DNA of 64,000 nucleotides from an uncultured delta proteobacterium (GTDB taxonomy: Bacteria > Myxococcota_A > UBA9160 > JAFDET01). This document shows, piece by piece, positions 16,322 through 27,077 of this stretch (positions within the stretch are counted from its first letter, which is position 1; each line of letters starts with the position of its first letter). The stretch covers positions 37,613 through 101,612 of the forward strand of contig CAMYLJ010000023.1 in NCBI GenBank assembly GCA_947259215.1, written 5' to 3'. The position numbers and the translations under genes are program-made. The notes beneath the pieces are model-generated. The model was not told the origin of the DNA. It ran no database searches and saw only the letters and a program-made list of their open reading frames with translations.

Positions 16322-17840
16322 GCGCGGGCTCCGGCTCCGGCGCCCCGTCCAGGGAGGCCAGCGCCTCGGGCACGGCGTCGGCCAGCTCGCCGGCCAGCAG
16401 GCCGAAGTCGCCCCGCGCGATGCGATCGGCAGCCCGCCCGTGCACGTACGCCCCGAGCGCGGCTGCGTCCCGGGCCGCGAGCCCCTGGGCCAGGAAAGCC
16501 GCCACCACCCCGGTCAGCACGTCGCCGGTGCCGCCGCTCGCCAGCGCCGGGCCGCCGGTGGCATTCACGAGCGGCGGCGCCGCGCCGTCGTCGATCACGC
16601 TGGCCGCGCCCTTCAGCAGCACCACGGCACCGGTCGCCTGCGCCAGGCTGCGCGCGGCCGCCAGGCGGTCGGCCTGCACGGCGGCGCTGTCGCAGCCCAG
16701 CAGCCGGGCCGCCTCGCCCGGATGCGGGGTCAGGACCGTCGCCGCCGGACGCGCGCGCAGCTCCTCGGCGGCGCCCTCGAAGGCGTTGAGGCCGTCCGCG
16801 TCCAGCACGAGCGGCCGCTCCACCCGGGGCACGAGCGCCCGCACGAGCTTGACGGTGTCGGCGGCGCGGCCGATGCCCGGGCCGAGCGCCATCACGTCGC
16901 GCTCCCCCGCGAGGGCGGCCAGCAGCTCCTCGCCCGCCGCCGCGAAGGCGCGCTCCGGCGTGTCGGGGACGGGCACCGTCATGGCCTCGGTGCACTTCTG
17001 CTCGAGGATGTCGTTCAGGCCGGCGGGACACGCCACGGTGACGAGACCCGCGCCGGCGCGGCCGGCCGCCAGGGCGGCCAGGGCCGCGGCCCCGGTCTTG
17101 CCCTCCGACCCCGCCACCACCAGCACGTGACCGAAACGGCCCTTGTGCCCGTCCCCCGGGCGCCGGGGGCGTCGCCGCGCCGCCTCGGCCGCGGTCCAGA
17201 GCTCGGCGTCGCGAGTCACACCGGGCGCCTCGTCGGCGATGCCGATGCGCGCCACGCGCACCGCACCGGCCAGGCCGCGGCCCGGCTCGAGCGCGAGGCC
17301 GAGCTTCGGCAGGCCGAAGGTCACGGTCTCGGCGGCGCGCACCGCGGAGCCGTGCACGTGGCCCGTGTCGGCGTCGAGCCCCGACGGCAGGTCCACCGCC
17401 AGCACCGGCGCCGCGCCCGCGTTCATGCGCCCGATGGCGTCGGCGGCGTCGCCCGTCACCTCCCGGGCCAGCCCGGTGCCGAAGAGCGCGTCCACCACGA
17501 GCTCGGCGTCGAGCCAGGCGCCCCAGGGCGCCACCGGCACGCCGAAGGCCCGCGCCCGGGCGAGCTGGCGCGCGGCATCGCCCTGCGGCTCGCCCACACA
17601 CACCGCGTGCACCGCGACCCCCGCCACGGCCAGATGGCGCGCGGCCACGAGCCCGTCGCCCCCGTTGTTGCCGGCGCCGCAGACCACCAGCACCGAGGCC
17701 GGCCGGCGCGCCAGCACCGCCTCGGCCACGGCGCGACCGGCGCTCTCCATCAGCACCTCGCCGGGCACGTCCAGCGTCTCGATCGTGTGTCGGTCGAGGG
17801 CGCGCATGCTGGCGGCCCCGACCAGCGGCCAGATCCTCAT
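16296..17840 (-). CDS. nnr: Bifunctional NAD(P)HX epimerase / ADP-dependent dehydratase
   Basis: 514 residues. The N-terminal epimerase has CGAGNNGGDG and VDALFGTGL. The C-terminal ribokinase-like dehydratase has GHKGRFGHVLV, LDADGLNAF, TPHPGE and NATGGPALASGGTGDVL. It repairs hydrated NADH/NADPH. Its position before tsaE is widely conserved. Confidence 0.94.
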   Translation of the reverse strand: MRIWPLVGAASMRALDRHTIETLDVPGEVLMESAGRAVAEAVLARRPASVLVVCGAGNNGGDGLVAARHLAVAGVAVHAVCVGEPQGDAARQLARARAFGVPVAPWGAWLDAELVVDALFGTGLAREVTGDAADAIGRMNAGAAPVLAVDLPSGLDADTGHVHGSAVRAAETVTFGLPKLGLALEPGRGLAGAVRVARIGIADEAPGVTRDAELWTAAEAARRRPRRPGDGHKGRFGHVLVVAGSEGKTGAAALAALAAGRAGAGLVTVACPAGLNDILEQKCTEAMTVPVPDTPERAFAAAGEELLAALAGERDVMALGPGIGRAADTVKLVRALVPRVERPLVLDADGLNAFEGAAEELRARPAATVLTPHPGEAARLLGCDSAAVQADRLAAARSLAQATGAVVLLKGAASVIDDGAAPPLVNATGGPALASGGTGDVLTGVVAAFLAQGLAARDAAALGAYVHGRAADRIARGDFGLLAGELADAVPEALASLDGAPEPEPALALAFPGS

Positions 17841-17859
17841 GCGCCCTCCGGCGCGGCCC

Positions 17860-18549
17860 TCACGGGATCCGCGCCCGCAGATCCCGGACGGCGCGATCCA
17901 TGCCCACGAGCAGCGCCCGCGCGATCACCGCCCGGCCCACGGTCACGCGCTCCGCGGCCGGCGCGCGCTCCAGGAAGGCGCCGACGTTGCGGTCGTCGAG
18001 ACCGCCCGCCAGCGCCGTCGGGATGCGCAGCTTGGCAGCCAGCCGCGCCGCATCTCCCAGGCGCTCGAGCAGCGCCCATTGGCTCTCCGTGGGCAGGTCC
18101 ACCACGTGGCCGGTGAAGAGCTCGAGGCCCGCCAGCCCGACGCCGTGGGCGCCCTTGACCGCATCCACGTCCGGCGCCACCGCGGCCAGCGCGGGAATCC
18201 CGGCCTCGCCCAGGGTGCGCAGCACCGCCGGCAGGCTCGTCTCGGCGGCGTGGTCCAGCGGCCCGAAAGCCGGCACACCACCGCGGATCTCGGAGCCCAG
18301 CACCACGCGGTCGGGCTGCACCTCGAGCGCCAGCTTCAGGGCGGCCGGCGAGGGAGCCAGCTTGAGCTCCAGGCAGCGCGCGGCTCGCCGCAGATCGTGC
18401 ACGGCGGCCTCCCGCGGCCCGGCGCCGCCCTCCGGCACGCCGACGCGGATCGCGTCGGCGCCAGCCAGCTCGGCCAGCTTGACCGCAGCCACCGCGTCCA
18501 CCCCCGGCAGCGCGACCAGCGCGTCCACGGCAATCACGAGCCCGCTCAC
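17860..18549 (-). CDS. PdxJ-like TIM barrel with lost catalytic residues
   Basis: 229 residues. The C-terminal third (VTVGRAVIARALLVGMDRAV) and the overall order match pyridoxine 5'-phosphate synthase, and the gene sits in the usual pdxJ slot before nnr-tsaE. However, the E. coli PdxJ active-site residues are not kept: the VHLREDRRHI segment (His45, Arg47, His52) aligns with IRVGVPEGGAG, the Glu72 position (MNLEMA) is Lys in LELKLA, and the His193 loop (AGHGLTYHN) reads AGGLDDRN. It is probably not a normal PdxJ, and could be a pseudoenzyme or have a different substrate. The comparison was made from memory of the E. coli sequence. The GTG start overlaps the glmM stop. Confidence 0.75.
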   Translation of the reverse strand: MSGLVIAVDALVALPGVDAVAAVKLAELAGADAIRVGVPEGGAGPREAAVHDLRRAARCLELKLAPSPAALKLALEVQPDRVVLGSEIRGGVPAFGPLDHAAETSLPAVLRTLGEAGIPALAAVAPDVDAVKGAHGVGLAGLELFTGHVVDLPTESQWALLERLGDAARLAAKLRIPTALAGGLDDRNVGAFLERAPAAERVTVGRAVIARALLVGMDRAVRDLRARIP

Positions 18550-19910
18550 TCCGGCGCCCCCAGGTGGCGCTGCACCACCTCGGCCAGGTGCTGGGCGATC
18601 TCGCTGACCCGCGTCTCGTCCTCGCCCTCCACCATCACGCGCGCCTTGGGCTCGGTGCCGCTGTAGCGCAGCAGCACGCGGCCGCGGCGGTCGAGCTCCT
18701 GCTCCACCTTGCGCACCGCTTCGACGACGGCGGGCACCTCTTCGAAGGGCCGCTTCTCTCCCACGACCACGTTCAGCAGCACCTGGGGGTAGCGCTGGAA
18801 GCCGGCCACGAGCTCCGACAGCGGCCGCTCGCTCCGGCGCATGATCGCCAGGGCCTGGAGCGCCGTGATGAGACCGTCGCCCGTGGTGTTGTGGTCCAGG
18901 AAGATCAGGTGGCCCGACTGCTCGCCGCCGACGTTGAAGCCGCCGGCCCGCATGGCCTCCACCACGTAGCGGTCACCGACCTGGGTGCGGACCAGTCCGA
19001 TCCCCATGCCCTCCAGGGCCCGCTCGAGCCCGAGGTTGCTCATCACGGTGGCCACGACGGAGCCGCCCTTGAGGGCGCCGCGCTCCAGGTGGTCGCCGGC
19101 CACCAGGGCCAGCAGCGCGTCGCCGTCGACGATCTCGCCATTCTCGCACACGACGACGCAGCGGTCGGCGTCGCCGTCCAGGGCGATCCCCAGGTCGGCG
19201 CGCACCTCGCGCACCTTGGCCACGGTCTGCTCGGGGTGCAGGGAGCCGTAGCCCTCGTTGATGTTGCGCCCGTTGGGCTCCACGCCCAGGGTGAAGACCT
19301 CGGCGCCGAGCTCGCGCAGCATCGTGGGGCCCACCTTGTAGGAGGCGCCGTTCGCGCAGTCGAGGACCACCCGGATTCCGTCCAGGGTGAGCTTCATGGG
19401 AAACGTGTTCTTCAGGAAGACCACGTAGCGGCCCTGGGCGTCGTCGATGCGCTGGGCCTGCCCCACCTCGCCCGGGTCGGCGCGCACCGAGTCCAGGGCC
19501 CCGGAAGAGATCAGGTGCTCGATCCGCTCCTCGATCGCGTCGTCCAGCTTGTAGCCGTCGCGCGAGAAGAACTTGATGCCGTTGTCCTGGAAGGGGTTGT
19601 GGCTGGCGGAGATCATGATGCCGGCGTCGCAGCGCATGTCGGCCGCCAGGAAGGCCATGCCCGGAGTGGGCATGGGTCCGACCATCAGCACGTCGCCGCC
19701 CATGGAGCAGATGCCCGCCGCCAGGGCGTTCTCGAACAGGTAGCCCGACAGCCGGGTGTCCTTGCCGATGATGATGCGGTGGCGCTCGTTGCTACGCGCA
19801 CGGAAGACGTGGGCCACCGCCTGGCCCAGCGCCAGCGCCGTCTCCGCGGTCATCGGGTAGCGGTTGGCGGTCCCGCGCACCCCGTCGGTTCCGAACAGCT
19901 TGCGACTCAC
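18546..19910 (-). CDS. glmM: Phosphoglucosamine mutase
   Basis: 454 residues: FGTDGVRGTAN at the start, phosphoserine loop MISASHNPFQDNGIKFF, metal loop DGDADRC, sugar loop GGEQSGH and phosphate loop RYSGTEPKARVM. It makes glucosamine-1-phosphate for UDP-GlcNAc. The GTG 19910 start overlaps cdaR (GTGA). The cdaA-cdaR-glmM order is conserved, and GlmM is known to bind and inhibit CdaA in Firmicutes. Confidence 0.96.
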   Translation of the reverse strand: MSRKLFGTDGVRGTANRYPMTAETALALGQAVAHVFRARSNERHRIIIGKDTRLSGYLFENALAAGICSMGGDVLMVGPMPTPGMAFLAADMRCDAGIMISASHNPFQDNGIKFFSRDGYKLDDAIEERIEHLISSGALDSVRADPGEVGQAQRIDDAQGRYVVFLKNTFPMKLTLDGIRVVLDCANGASYKVGPTMLRELGAEVFTLGVEPNGRNINEGYGSLHPEQTVAKVREVRADLGIALDGDADRCVVVCENGEIVDGDALLALVAGDHLERGALKGGSVVATVMSNLGLERALEGMGIGLVRTQVGDRYVVEAMRAGGFNVGGEQSGHLIFLDHNTTGDGLITALQALAIMRRSERPLSELVAGFQRYPQVLLNVVVGEKRPFEEVPAVVEAVRKVEQELDRRGRVLLRYSGTEPKARVMVEGEDETRVSEIAQHLAEVVQRHLGAPE

Positions 19911-20560
19911 CCTTCCTCCACCGGCTCGACCTGCACCCGCACGATCACGCTGTCGGGCTGCTCCACCCACACGTGCTGGCGGCCCAGGTTGAGCTTCACT
20001 TCGTGCTCTACGGTTTGATCCACACCACCGATGTCGATGGCCTCGGTCACGGCCTCGTTGAGCCGCAGGACCTCGCGGCGCGCTCCCGTCACCGAGACCC
20101 GGGGCGGCTCGATCTCGACGTTCGCGACCCGGAAGCCTTCCGCGGGGTCACCCGACAGGTCGGCGCGCACCTGCATCACCTTCGTCCCGCGACGCTCGAA
20201 CTTGACGTCGAGACGCGAGGGCGAGCGGCTGCGCACCTGGGCGCCCCGGGGCACGTCGATGGGACTCTGCTCCACCTCGAACTCCGCGCTGCCGCGGCGC
20301 GCCTCGGAGACGTCCACCGCGTACTCGAGCGCCTCGCCCCCGAGGTTGCGCAGGGCCGCACGGCTTCCGAGGACGCGCACGTTCACGACGTCGCTGTTGC
20401 GCTCGGTGATGACCAGCTCCGCCGGCACGTTCTTGAAGACCACCGGCACGTCGAAGCCCTTCTCGACGTCCCGCGAGCCGTGGGCCACCACCCAGAGCAG
20501 CGCCGCCAGCACCAGCGCCACCACGAGATACCCGCGACTTCCGTCCGTGCGGCGCGCCAT
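19907..20560 (-). CDS. cdaR: YbbR-domain regulator of diadenylate cyclase
   Basis: 217 residues with one N-terminal membrane helix (residues 10-28) and about two YbbR domains, fewer than the four in Bacillus CdaR. It probably sits on the outer face of the inner membrane and modulates CdaA. The ATG follows the cdaA stop with no gap. Confidence 0.85.
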   Translation of the reverse strand: MARRTDGSRGYLVVALVLAALLWVVAHGSRDVEKGFDVPVVFKNVPAELVITERNSDVVNVRVLGSRAALRNLGGEALEYAVDVSEARRGSAEFEVEQSPIDVPRGAQVRSRSPSRLDVKFERRGTKVMQVRADLSGDPAEGFRVANVEIEPPRVSVTGARREVLRLNEAVTEAIDIGGVDQTVEHEVKLNLGRQHVWVEQPDSVIVRVQVEPVEEG

Positions 20561-21433
20561 CTAGGAGTCGCCCCCGGAGACGGAGCGGAGCTGGAGCTGC
20601 TCGGGCTCTTCGTCGCCCGCCTCGTCCTCGCCCACGCCCTCGCGCGCGCCGGCCAGCAGGTCGCGCAGCACCCCGCGCAGCCGCGGCGCGTCGAGATCGT
20701 GGATCATCTCCCCGGCGACCACCACGGAGATGGCCGCCGTCTCCTCGGACACCACCACCACCACGGCGTCGCTGTCCTCGGTCACCCCCACGGCGGCGCG
20801 ATGGCGGGTGCCGACGCCCTCGGGCAGGTCGCTGCGCAGGGTCAGGGGCAGCACGCAGCCCGCGTGGGAGATGCGGCCTCCCTTCACCACCACCGCGCCG
20901 TCGTGCAGCGGCGAGTACGGCAGGAAGATCGAGGTCAGGAGCTCCTTGCTGACCGCCGCATCGAGGGGGAGCCCCGCCTCCACCAGGTCGTCCAGGCTGG
21001 TCTCGCGCTCCAGCACCATCAGCGCCCCGACCCGCTTCTGGGACAGGCTCTGGGCCGCGCGCACCACCTCCTCGAGCATCTGGGTCTCTTCGCCGCGGGC
21101 CACCGCAGGGAAGAGGCCGCCGCCCATGCGCGCCAACGCGCGCCGGATGTCGTTCTGGAACAGCACGATGATGATCAGCACGGCGGATGCCAGGAAGTTG
21201 TCCAGGATCAGGCCCACCGTGGCGAGCTGGAACCAGTCCGAGAGCAGGCGCACGGCGATCAGGATCAAGAGGCCGATCAGCATCTGCACCGCCCGGGTGC
21301 CGCGGATCAGGAGCAGCAGCCAGTAGATCGCCAGCGCCACCGCCACGATGTCGAGCGTGTCCCAGACCGGGTGGAAGTTGTCCTGGAGATAGCTCCAGAA
21401 CGTCAGCAGCTCCTGCCAGAGGAACTGGATCAC
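20561..21433 (-). CDS. cdaA: Diadenylate cyclase CdaA (c-di-AMP synthase)
   Basis: 290 residues: three N-terminal membrane helices (about 28-100), then the DAC domain with DGA in PLHDGAVVV and RHR in GTRHRAAVG, both catalytic. It makes c-di-AMP from two ATP. An acidic C-terminal tail (EDEAGDEEPEQLQ) follows. The ATG overlaps the folP stop (ATGA). No c-di-AMP phosphodiesterase is seen in the window. Confidence 0.95.
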   Translation of the reverse strand: MIQFLWQELLTFWSYLQDNFHPVWDTLDIVAVALAIYWLLLLIRGTRAVQMLIGLLILIAVRLLSDWFQLATVGLILDNFLASAVLIIIVLFQNDIRRALARMGGGLFPAVARGEETQMLEEVVRAAQSLSQKRVGALMVLERETSLDDLVEAGLPLDAAVSKELLTSIFLPYSPLHDGAVVVKGGRISHAGCVLPLTLRSDLPEGVGTRHRAAVGVTEDSDAVVVVVSEETAAISVVVAGEMIHDLDAPRLRGVLRDLLAGAREGVGEDEAGDEEPEQLQLRSVSGGDS

Positions 21434-22251
21434 GGCGTGGCGTTCCCGGCCGCGCCGCGCAGGGCTCCGGCCACCGCCACGGCGCGCGCGGCGCCCGCCA
21501 CGTCGTGCACCCGCACGGCGTCGGCGCCGGCGAAGACGGCCACGGCCGCTGCCGCATGGCTCTCGAGATCGCGGTCCTCGACCGGGCTCCCGGTCAGCTG
21601 GCCGAGGAACGACTTGCGCGAGACGCCCACCAGGACGGGCACGCCCAGGGCCCGCTTCAGCCGGGTCAGCCCGGCCAGCAGCGCCAGGTTGTGCTCGGCG
21701 TGCTTGCCGAAGCCGATGCCGGGATCGGCCACCAGCTCGCTCACGCCCGCGCGCCGGGCGCGCTCCAGCGAGGCGCCGAGCTCGTCGATCACCTCGGCCA
21801 GGACGTCGTCGAATGCCACCGCGTCCTGCATGCCGGCGGGCTCGCCGCGCAGGTGGCCGAGAATGAGCGCGGCACCCGCGGCCGCCGTCACCTCGAGCAG
21901 CTTGGGATCGTGGCGGCCGCCGGACACGTCGTTCACCGCCGCGGCGCCCGCCGCCAGCGCGGCCTCGGCCACGGCGGCCTTGCGCGTGTCCAGCGAGACG
22001 GCGATTCCCTCGGCGGCCAGGGCGGCGACGACGGGCCGGGTGCGGCCGATCTCGACCTCCGCCGACACCTCGCGGGCTCCCGGCCTCGTGGATTCCCCCC
22101 CCACGTCCACCACGTGCGCTCCTTGCGTCGCGAGCTCGCGCCCGCGCGCCACTGCGGCCTCCGCATCCTCGAAGCGTCCGCCGTCCGAGAAGGAATCCGG
22201 CGTCGTGTTCAGGATCCCGACCAGCGTGACGCGGTCCCCCGGGACGATCAC
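21430..22251 (-). CDS. folP: Dihydropteroate synthase
   Basis: 273 residues: GILNTTPDSFSDGG, DVGGESTRPGA, NDVSGG, DPGIGFGK and VGVSRKSFLG are all present. It joins pABA to the pterin in folate synthesis. GTG 22251 is the start that leaves the normal short N-terminus. It lies 4 bases after the ftsH stop, as in many bacteria (ftsH-folP-cdaA/glmM). Confidence 0.95.
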   Translation of the reverse strand: MIVPGDRVTLVGILNTTPDSFSDGGRFEDAEAAVARGRELATQGAHVVDVGGESTRPGAREVSAEVEIGRTRPVVAALAAEGIAVSLDTRKAAVAEAALAAGAAAVNDVSGGRHDPKLLEVTAAAGAALILGHLRGEPAGMQDAVAFDDVLAEVIDELGASLERARRAGVSELVADPGIGFGKHAEHNLALLAGLTRLKRALGVPVLVGVSRKSFLGQLTGSPVEDRDLESHAAAAVAVFAGADAVRVHDVAGAARAVAVAGALRGAAGNATP

Positions 22252-22255
22252 GGGG

Positions 22256-24181
<1,926 letters not shown>

Positions 24182-24194
24182 CCGAAAACCCTCG

Positions 24195-25160
24195 CTAACC
24201 CCTCAGCTTAGCACGCAGGAGGCAGCTTCCCCGCTCGCGGACCAGCTCGAGCCCCCCGGGGAGCTCGATCCGGGTCCCGGGACGCCCCTCGGCCAGGAAC
24301 GCGGTCACCCGCCCCAGGTGGGCGCGGCTCACGTCCCGCGCCGCTCCCACACGGCGGAGCGCCTCCCGCGCCAGCCGGCGCTGGAGCGACACCGGCAGCC
24401 CGTTCCAGTCCTTGGCTTCGATGACGAGGCCCTCCGGTCGTTCCTCGAAGCGCGCCGCCGCCTCGCGCGCCACCAGGTCCGCGATCCATTCGCGGTCCCT
24501 CTGTTGCGCTTCGGCCAGATCCCCGATCGCCCTGAGGAGACGCGGGTTGAAGTCGGCCTCGAGCCGGCGGAGCCAGCCGCGCAGGCGGTTGCGGGCGTAG
24601 GCCGGGCTCCGGTTCGAAGAGTCCTCGCGCCAGCGCAGGCCCCGCCGGCGCGCGTAGGCCTCGATCTCGGCGCGGGGCACCCGGAGCAGCGGGCGCACGA
24701 CCCGGCCCGACACCTCGGGGATCCCGGCCAGGCCGTCGGGGCCGGCCCCGCGCAGGAGCCGCAAGAGGACCGTCTCGGCCTGGTCGTCCAGGGTGTGGGC
24801 GGTGGCGATCGGTCCGTCGCCCATGCAGGCCAGGGCGTCGTAGCGCGCGCGCCGGGCGGCCTCCTGCAGGGTCGGTCGCTCGCGGCTGGAGCGGCCCTCG
24901 CGCAGGGCCTGGGGCGCGACCCGGGCGACCTCCACCGGCAGCCCCCGGGCCTCGGCGAAGGCGCGCACGAACTCCGCGTCGGCGTCGGCCTCGGCCCCGC
25001 GCAGGCCGTGGTTCACGTGGCCCAGGCGCAGGTCGAGCCCCGCCTGGTGCAGGGCGTCCGCCAGGACCGTAGAGTCGATCCCGCCGGAGCAGGCCACCAC
25101 CAGGGTCCGCCCCCGCAGACCGAGACGCTCCACCGCCTCTGCCACGCTGCGAGCTACCAT
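24195..25160 (-). CDS. tilS: tRNA(Ile)-lysidine synthetase
   Basis: 321 residues: PP-loop [37 protein letters not shown] and EDSSN. It modifies C34 of tRNA-Ile(CAU) to lysidine. It is shorter than E. coli TilS and lacks the full C-terminal domain, as in many bacteria. It is the first gene of the superoperon and divergent from the ParB-like gene across 26 bases. Confidence 0.93.
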   Translation of the reverse strand: MVARSVAEAVERLGLRGRTLVVACSGGIDSTVLADALHQAGLDLRLGHVNHGLRGAEADADAEFVRAFAEARGLPVEVARVAPQALREGRSSRERPTLQEAARRARYDALACMGDGPIATAHTLDDQAETVLLRLLRGAGPDGLAGIPEVSGRVVRPLLRVPRAEIEAYARRRGLRWREDSSNRSPAYARNRLRGWLRRLEADFNPRLLRAIGDLAEAQQRDREWIADLVAREAAARFEERPEGLVIEAKDWNGLPVSLQRRLAREALRRVGAARDVSRAHLGRVTAFLAEGRPGTRIELPGGLELVRERGSCLLRAKLRG

Positions 25161-25186
25161 GCCCCGGACTCTGCCCCGAAATCCCC

Positions 25187-26140
25187 ATGGCCGCCCGCAA
25201 ACGCCGCACCGCCGTCCAGCCCGAGTCCCAGGGCCTCACCGCCGCCGAGTCCGCTGCGGTGCCCGAGACGCCCGAGGTGGCGGCGCTCGAGAAGGCCGTC
25301 AGCGAGGCCGAGGGATCGGTCCTGGCCCGCTACCGCGACCCCTGGGGCGGCGCGCCCCTCGTGCTGGCGGCGCTTCCGGTCTCCGCCGTGGAGCCCACCC
25401 CCTTCCAGCGCGACCTGTCCGACACCCACGTGAAGAAGCTGGAGGACGTGATCCGCCGGGTCGGGACCTTCCTCGACCCGATCGTGGCGGTGCCCGCGAA
25501 GGAGGGCTTCTGGACGCCGAACGGGCACCACCGGCTCTCGGCGCTGAAGCGCCTGGGTGCCCGCACGGTGACCGCGCTGGTCTCGCCCGACCCCGCCCTC
25601 GCCTATCGCATCCTGGCCCTCAACACCGAGAAGGCCCACAACCTGAAGGAGCGCGCGCTCGAGGTGGTGCGCATGGCGCGCGGCCTGGCCGAGGCCGACC
25701 CGACGCGCCCCGAGAGCGACTACGCCCTCGAGCTGGAGGACCCGTCCCTCGTCACCCTGGGCTTCGCCTACGAGGGGCGCCCGCGCTTCGCCGGCAGCGC
25801 CTACGGCCCGGCCCTGAAGGCCAGCGACGCCTTCGAGGACGCGCCGCTCGCCGACGTGCTCCCCGTGCGCGAGGCGCGCGCGACCCGGCTGCTCGAGATC
25901 GACGACCGCGTGGCCGAGATCGTGAAGGACCTGAAGGCGCGCGGCTTCGAGAGCCCCTACCTCAAGAACTTCGTGGTCGCGCGCATCCGCCCCTTCATCC
26001 CGCGCGGCAAGCAGCCGCCGGGCCCGGACGCGCTCCTCGACCGCATGCAGGAGAAGGCCAGCGCCTTCGACACCGGCAAGATCAAGACCGACCAGATCGC
26101 CAAGACCGGTGGCGCCAGCACGAGCGGGGACGTTGGTTAA
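25187..26140 (+). CDS. ParB/sulfiredoxin-fold domain protein
   Basis: 317 residues. Residues 65-135 show the ParB N-terminal fold (PVSAVEPTPFQRD, then NGHHRLSALKRLG with the GxxRxxA-like CTP/DNA-site motif). No HTH or ParA partner is seen, so this is not the chromosomal parABS ParB. The rest is helical, with no recognised domain. The stop TAA lies inside the long inverted repeat at 26119-26195. Function unknown; CTPase or nuclease-like roles are possible. Confidence 0.8.
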   Translation: MAARKRRTAVQPESQGLTAAESAAVPETPEVAALEKAVSEAEGSVLARYRDPWGGAPLVLAALPVSAVEPTPFQRDLSDTHVKKLEDVIRRVGTFLDPIVAVPAKEGFWTPNGHHRLSALKRLGARTVTALVSPDPALAYRILALNTEKAHNLKERALEVVRMARGLAEADPTRPESDYALELEDPSLVTLGFAYEGRPRFAGSAYGPALKASDAFEDAPLADVLPVREARATRLLEIDDRVAEIVKDLKARGFESPYLKNFVVARIRPFIPRGKQPPGPDALLDRMQEKASAFDTGKIKTDQIAKTGGASTSGDVG

Positions 26141-26195
26141 GTAGTTCAGAAACTGCTGCAGTTTCTGAACTACTCAACCAACGTCCCCGCTCGTG
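26119..26195. terminator. 38-bp inverted repeat spanning the ends of two convergent genes
   Basis: Arms 26119-26156 and 26158-26195 are complementary at 37 of 38 positions around a single central T. The left arm holds the last codons and TAA of the ParB-like gene, and the right arm the last codons and TAG of the MaoC-like gene. The one mismatch (26139/26175) creates the left stop. Probably a bidirectional terminator formed by an inverted duplication. There is no T-tract outside it. Confidence 0.7.
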
Positions 26196-27057
26196 GCCCG
26201 CTCGTCGCGCTGGCGTCGCCGATGAGGACGCGGCTGCCGTCGTCCTTCTCGACCCAGACGTCGCAGAAGACGCGGGTGCGGTCGCCCTCGCGCGCTTCCT
26301 CTCGCACCTTGGCGTGGGCCGTGACGGTCTCGTCCACCCACAGGACGTTGGTCAGCTTCAGCGACATGCGGCCGCCCTGGAGCCAGCCGAGCTCGAAGTG
26401 GTCCTGCATCACCTGCGAGACGAAGCAGGTGGACATCATCCCCTGCACGACGATGTTCGGAAACCCGAGCTTCTTCGCCTGCTCCCGGTCCGTGTGGTAG
26501 TTCTTGCCCGGCCCCGAGAACATCCAGCAGCGGCGCTCATCGATCGTCTTCTTGACGGGCGTGAGCTCGGGACCCGTGGCCGTGGGAAACGGGGGCCGCG
26601 GCTCCTTCTTGGCGGCCGTGGACTCGTCGACCACGTAGTCGTCGCCCGCCCGGTCCTTCGGCGGCAGGAAGGACTGATGGGTGTGCCCGCGCACGAGGAG
26701 CCGGCCCTCGGCGTCCACCACGTCCGTCTCGTTCACGACGTAGTCGCGGCCCCGCTTGGCGTAGCGCTCGATGATGGTGGAGCGGGTCCGCACCCGGGCG
26801 CCCACCGGGATCGGCGCGAAGAGCATCCAGTCCTGGCGTGCGTGGAGGTTCCCGAAGAGGTTCTTCAGGTACCAGTCGCCGACGAAGCGGTAGCACTCGG
26901 AGTGGAAGAGCAGCGGCGGCGCCCACTTCGCCTGCAGGGGATTCGCGTCGTCGAGGGCGTCTGCGTAGAAGTCGACCAGCTCGCGGGTCACCGCGTACTC
27001 GTTGCCACCGCAGTGACGGCCGACGTAAGCGGGCTCACCCTTCAGGTTCATGGGCAT
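26170..27057 (-). CDS. MaoC / FAS1-like dehydratase family, double hot-dog protein
   Basis: 295 residues with two hot-dog folds (about 10-135 and 165-290). The hydratase-2-like loop reads FSGPGKNYHTDREQAKKLG, so the usual D-x-N-P-x-H is altered: the Asp position is not conserved, the His is kept. The family hydrates enoyl-CoA or binds acyl-CoA. It is divergent from an acyl-CoA synthetase across 20 bases, so a shared acyl-CoA pathway is likely. Catalytic competence is uncertain. Confidence 0.82.
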   Translation of the reverse strand: MPMNLKGEPAYVGRHCGGNEYAVTRELVDFYADALDDANPLQAKWAPPLLFHSECYRFVGDWYLKNLFGNLHARQDWMLFAPIPVGARVRTRSTIIERYAKRGRDYVVNETDVVDAEGRLLVRGHTHQSFLPPKDRAGDDYVVDESTAAKKEPRPPFPTATGPELTPVKKTIDERRCWMFSGPGKNYHTDREQAKKLGFPNIVVQGMMSTCFVSQVMQDHFELGWLQGGRMSLKLTNVLWVDETVTAHAKVREEAREGDRTRVFCDVWVEKDDGSRVLIGDASATSGPRAGTLVE

Positions 27058-27077
27058 TGTTCTAGCATCCTCGCTCG

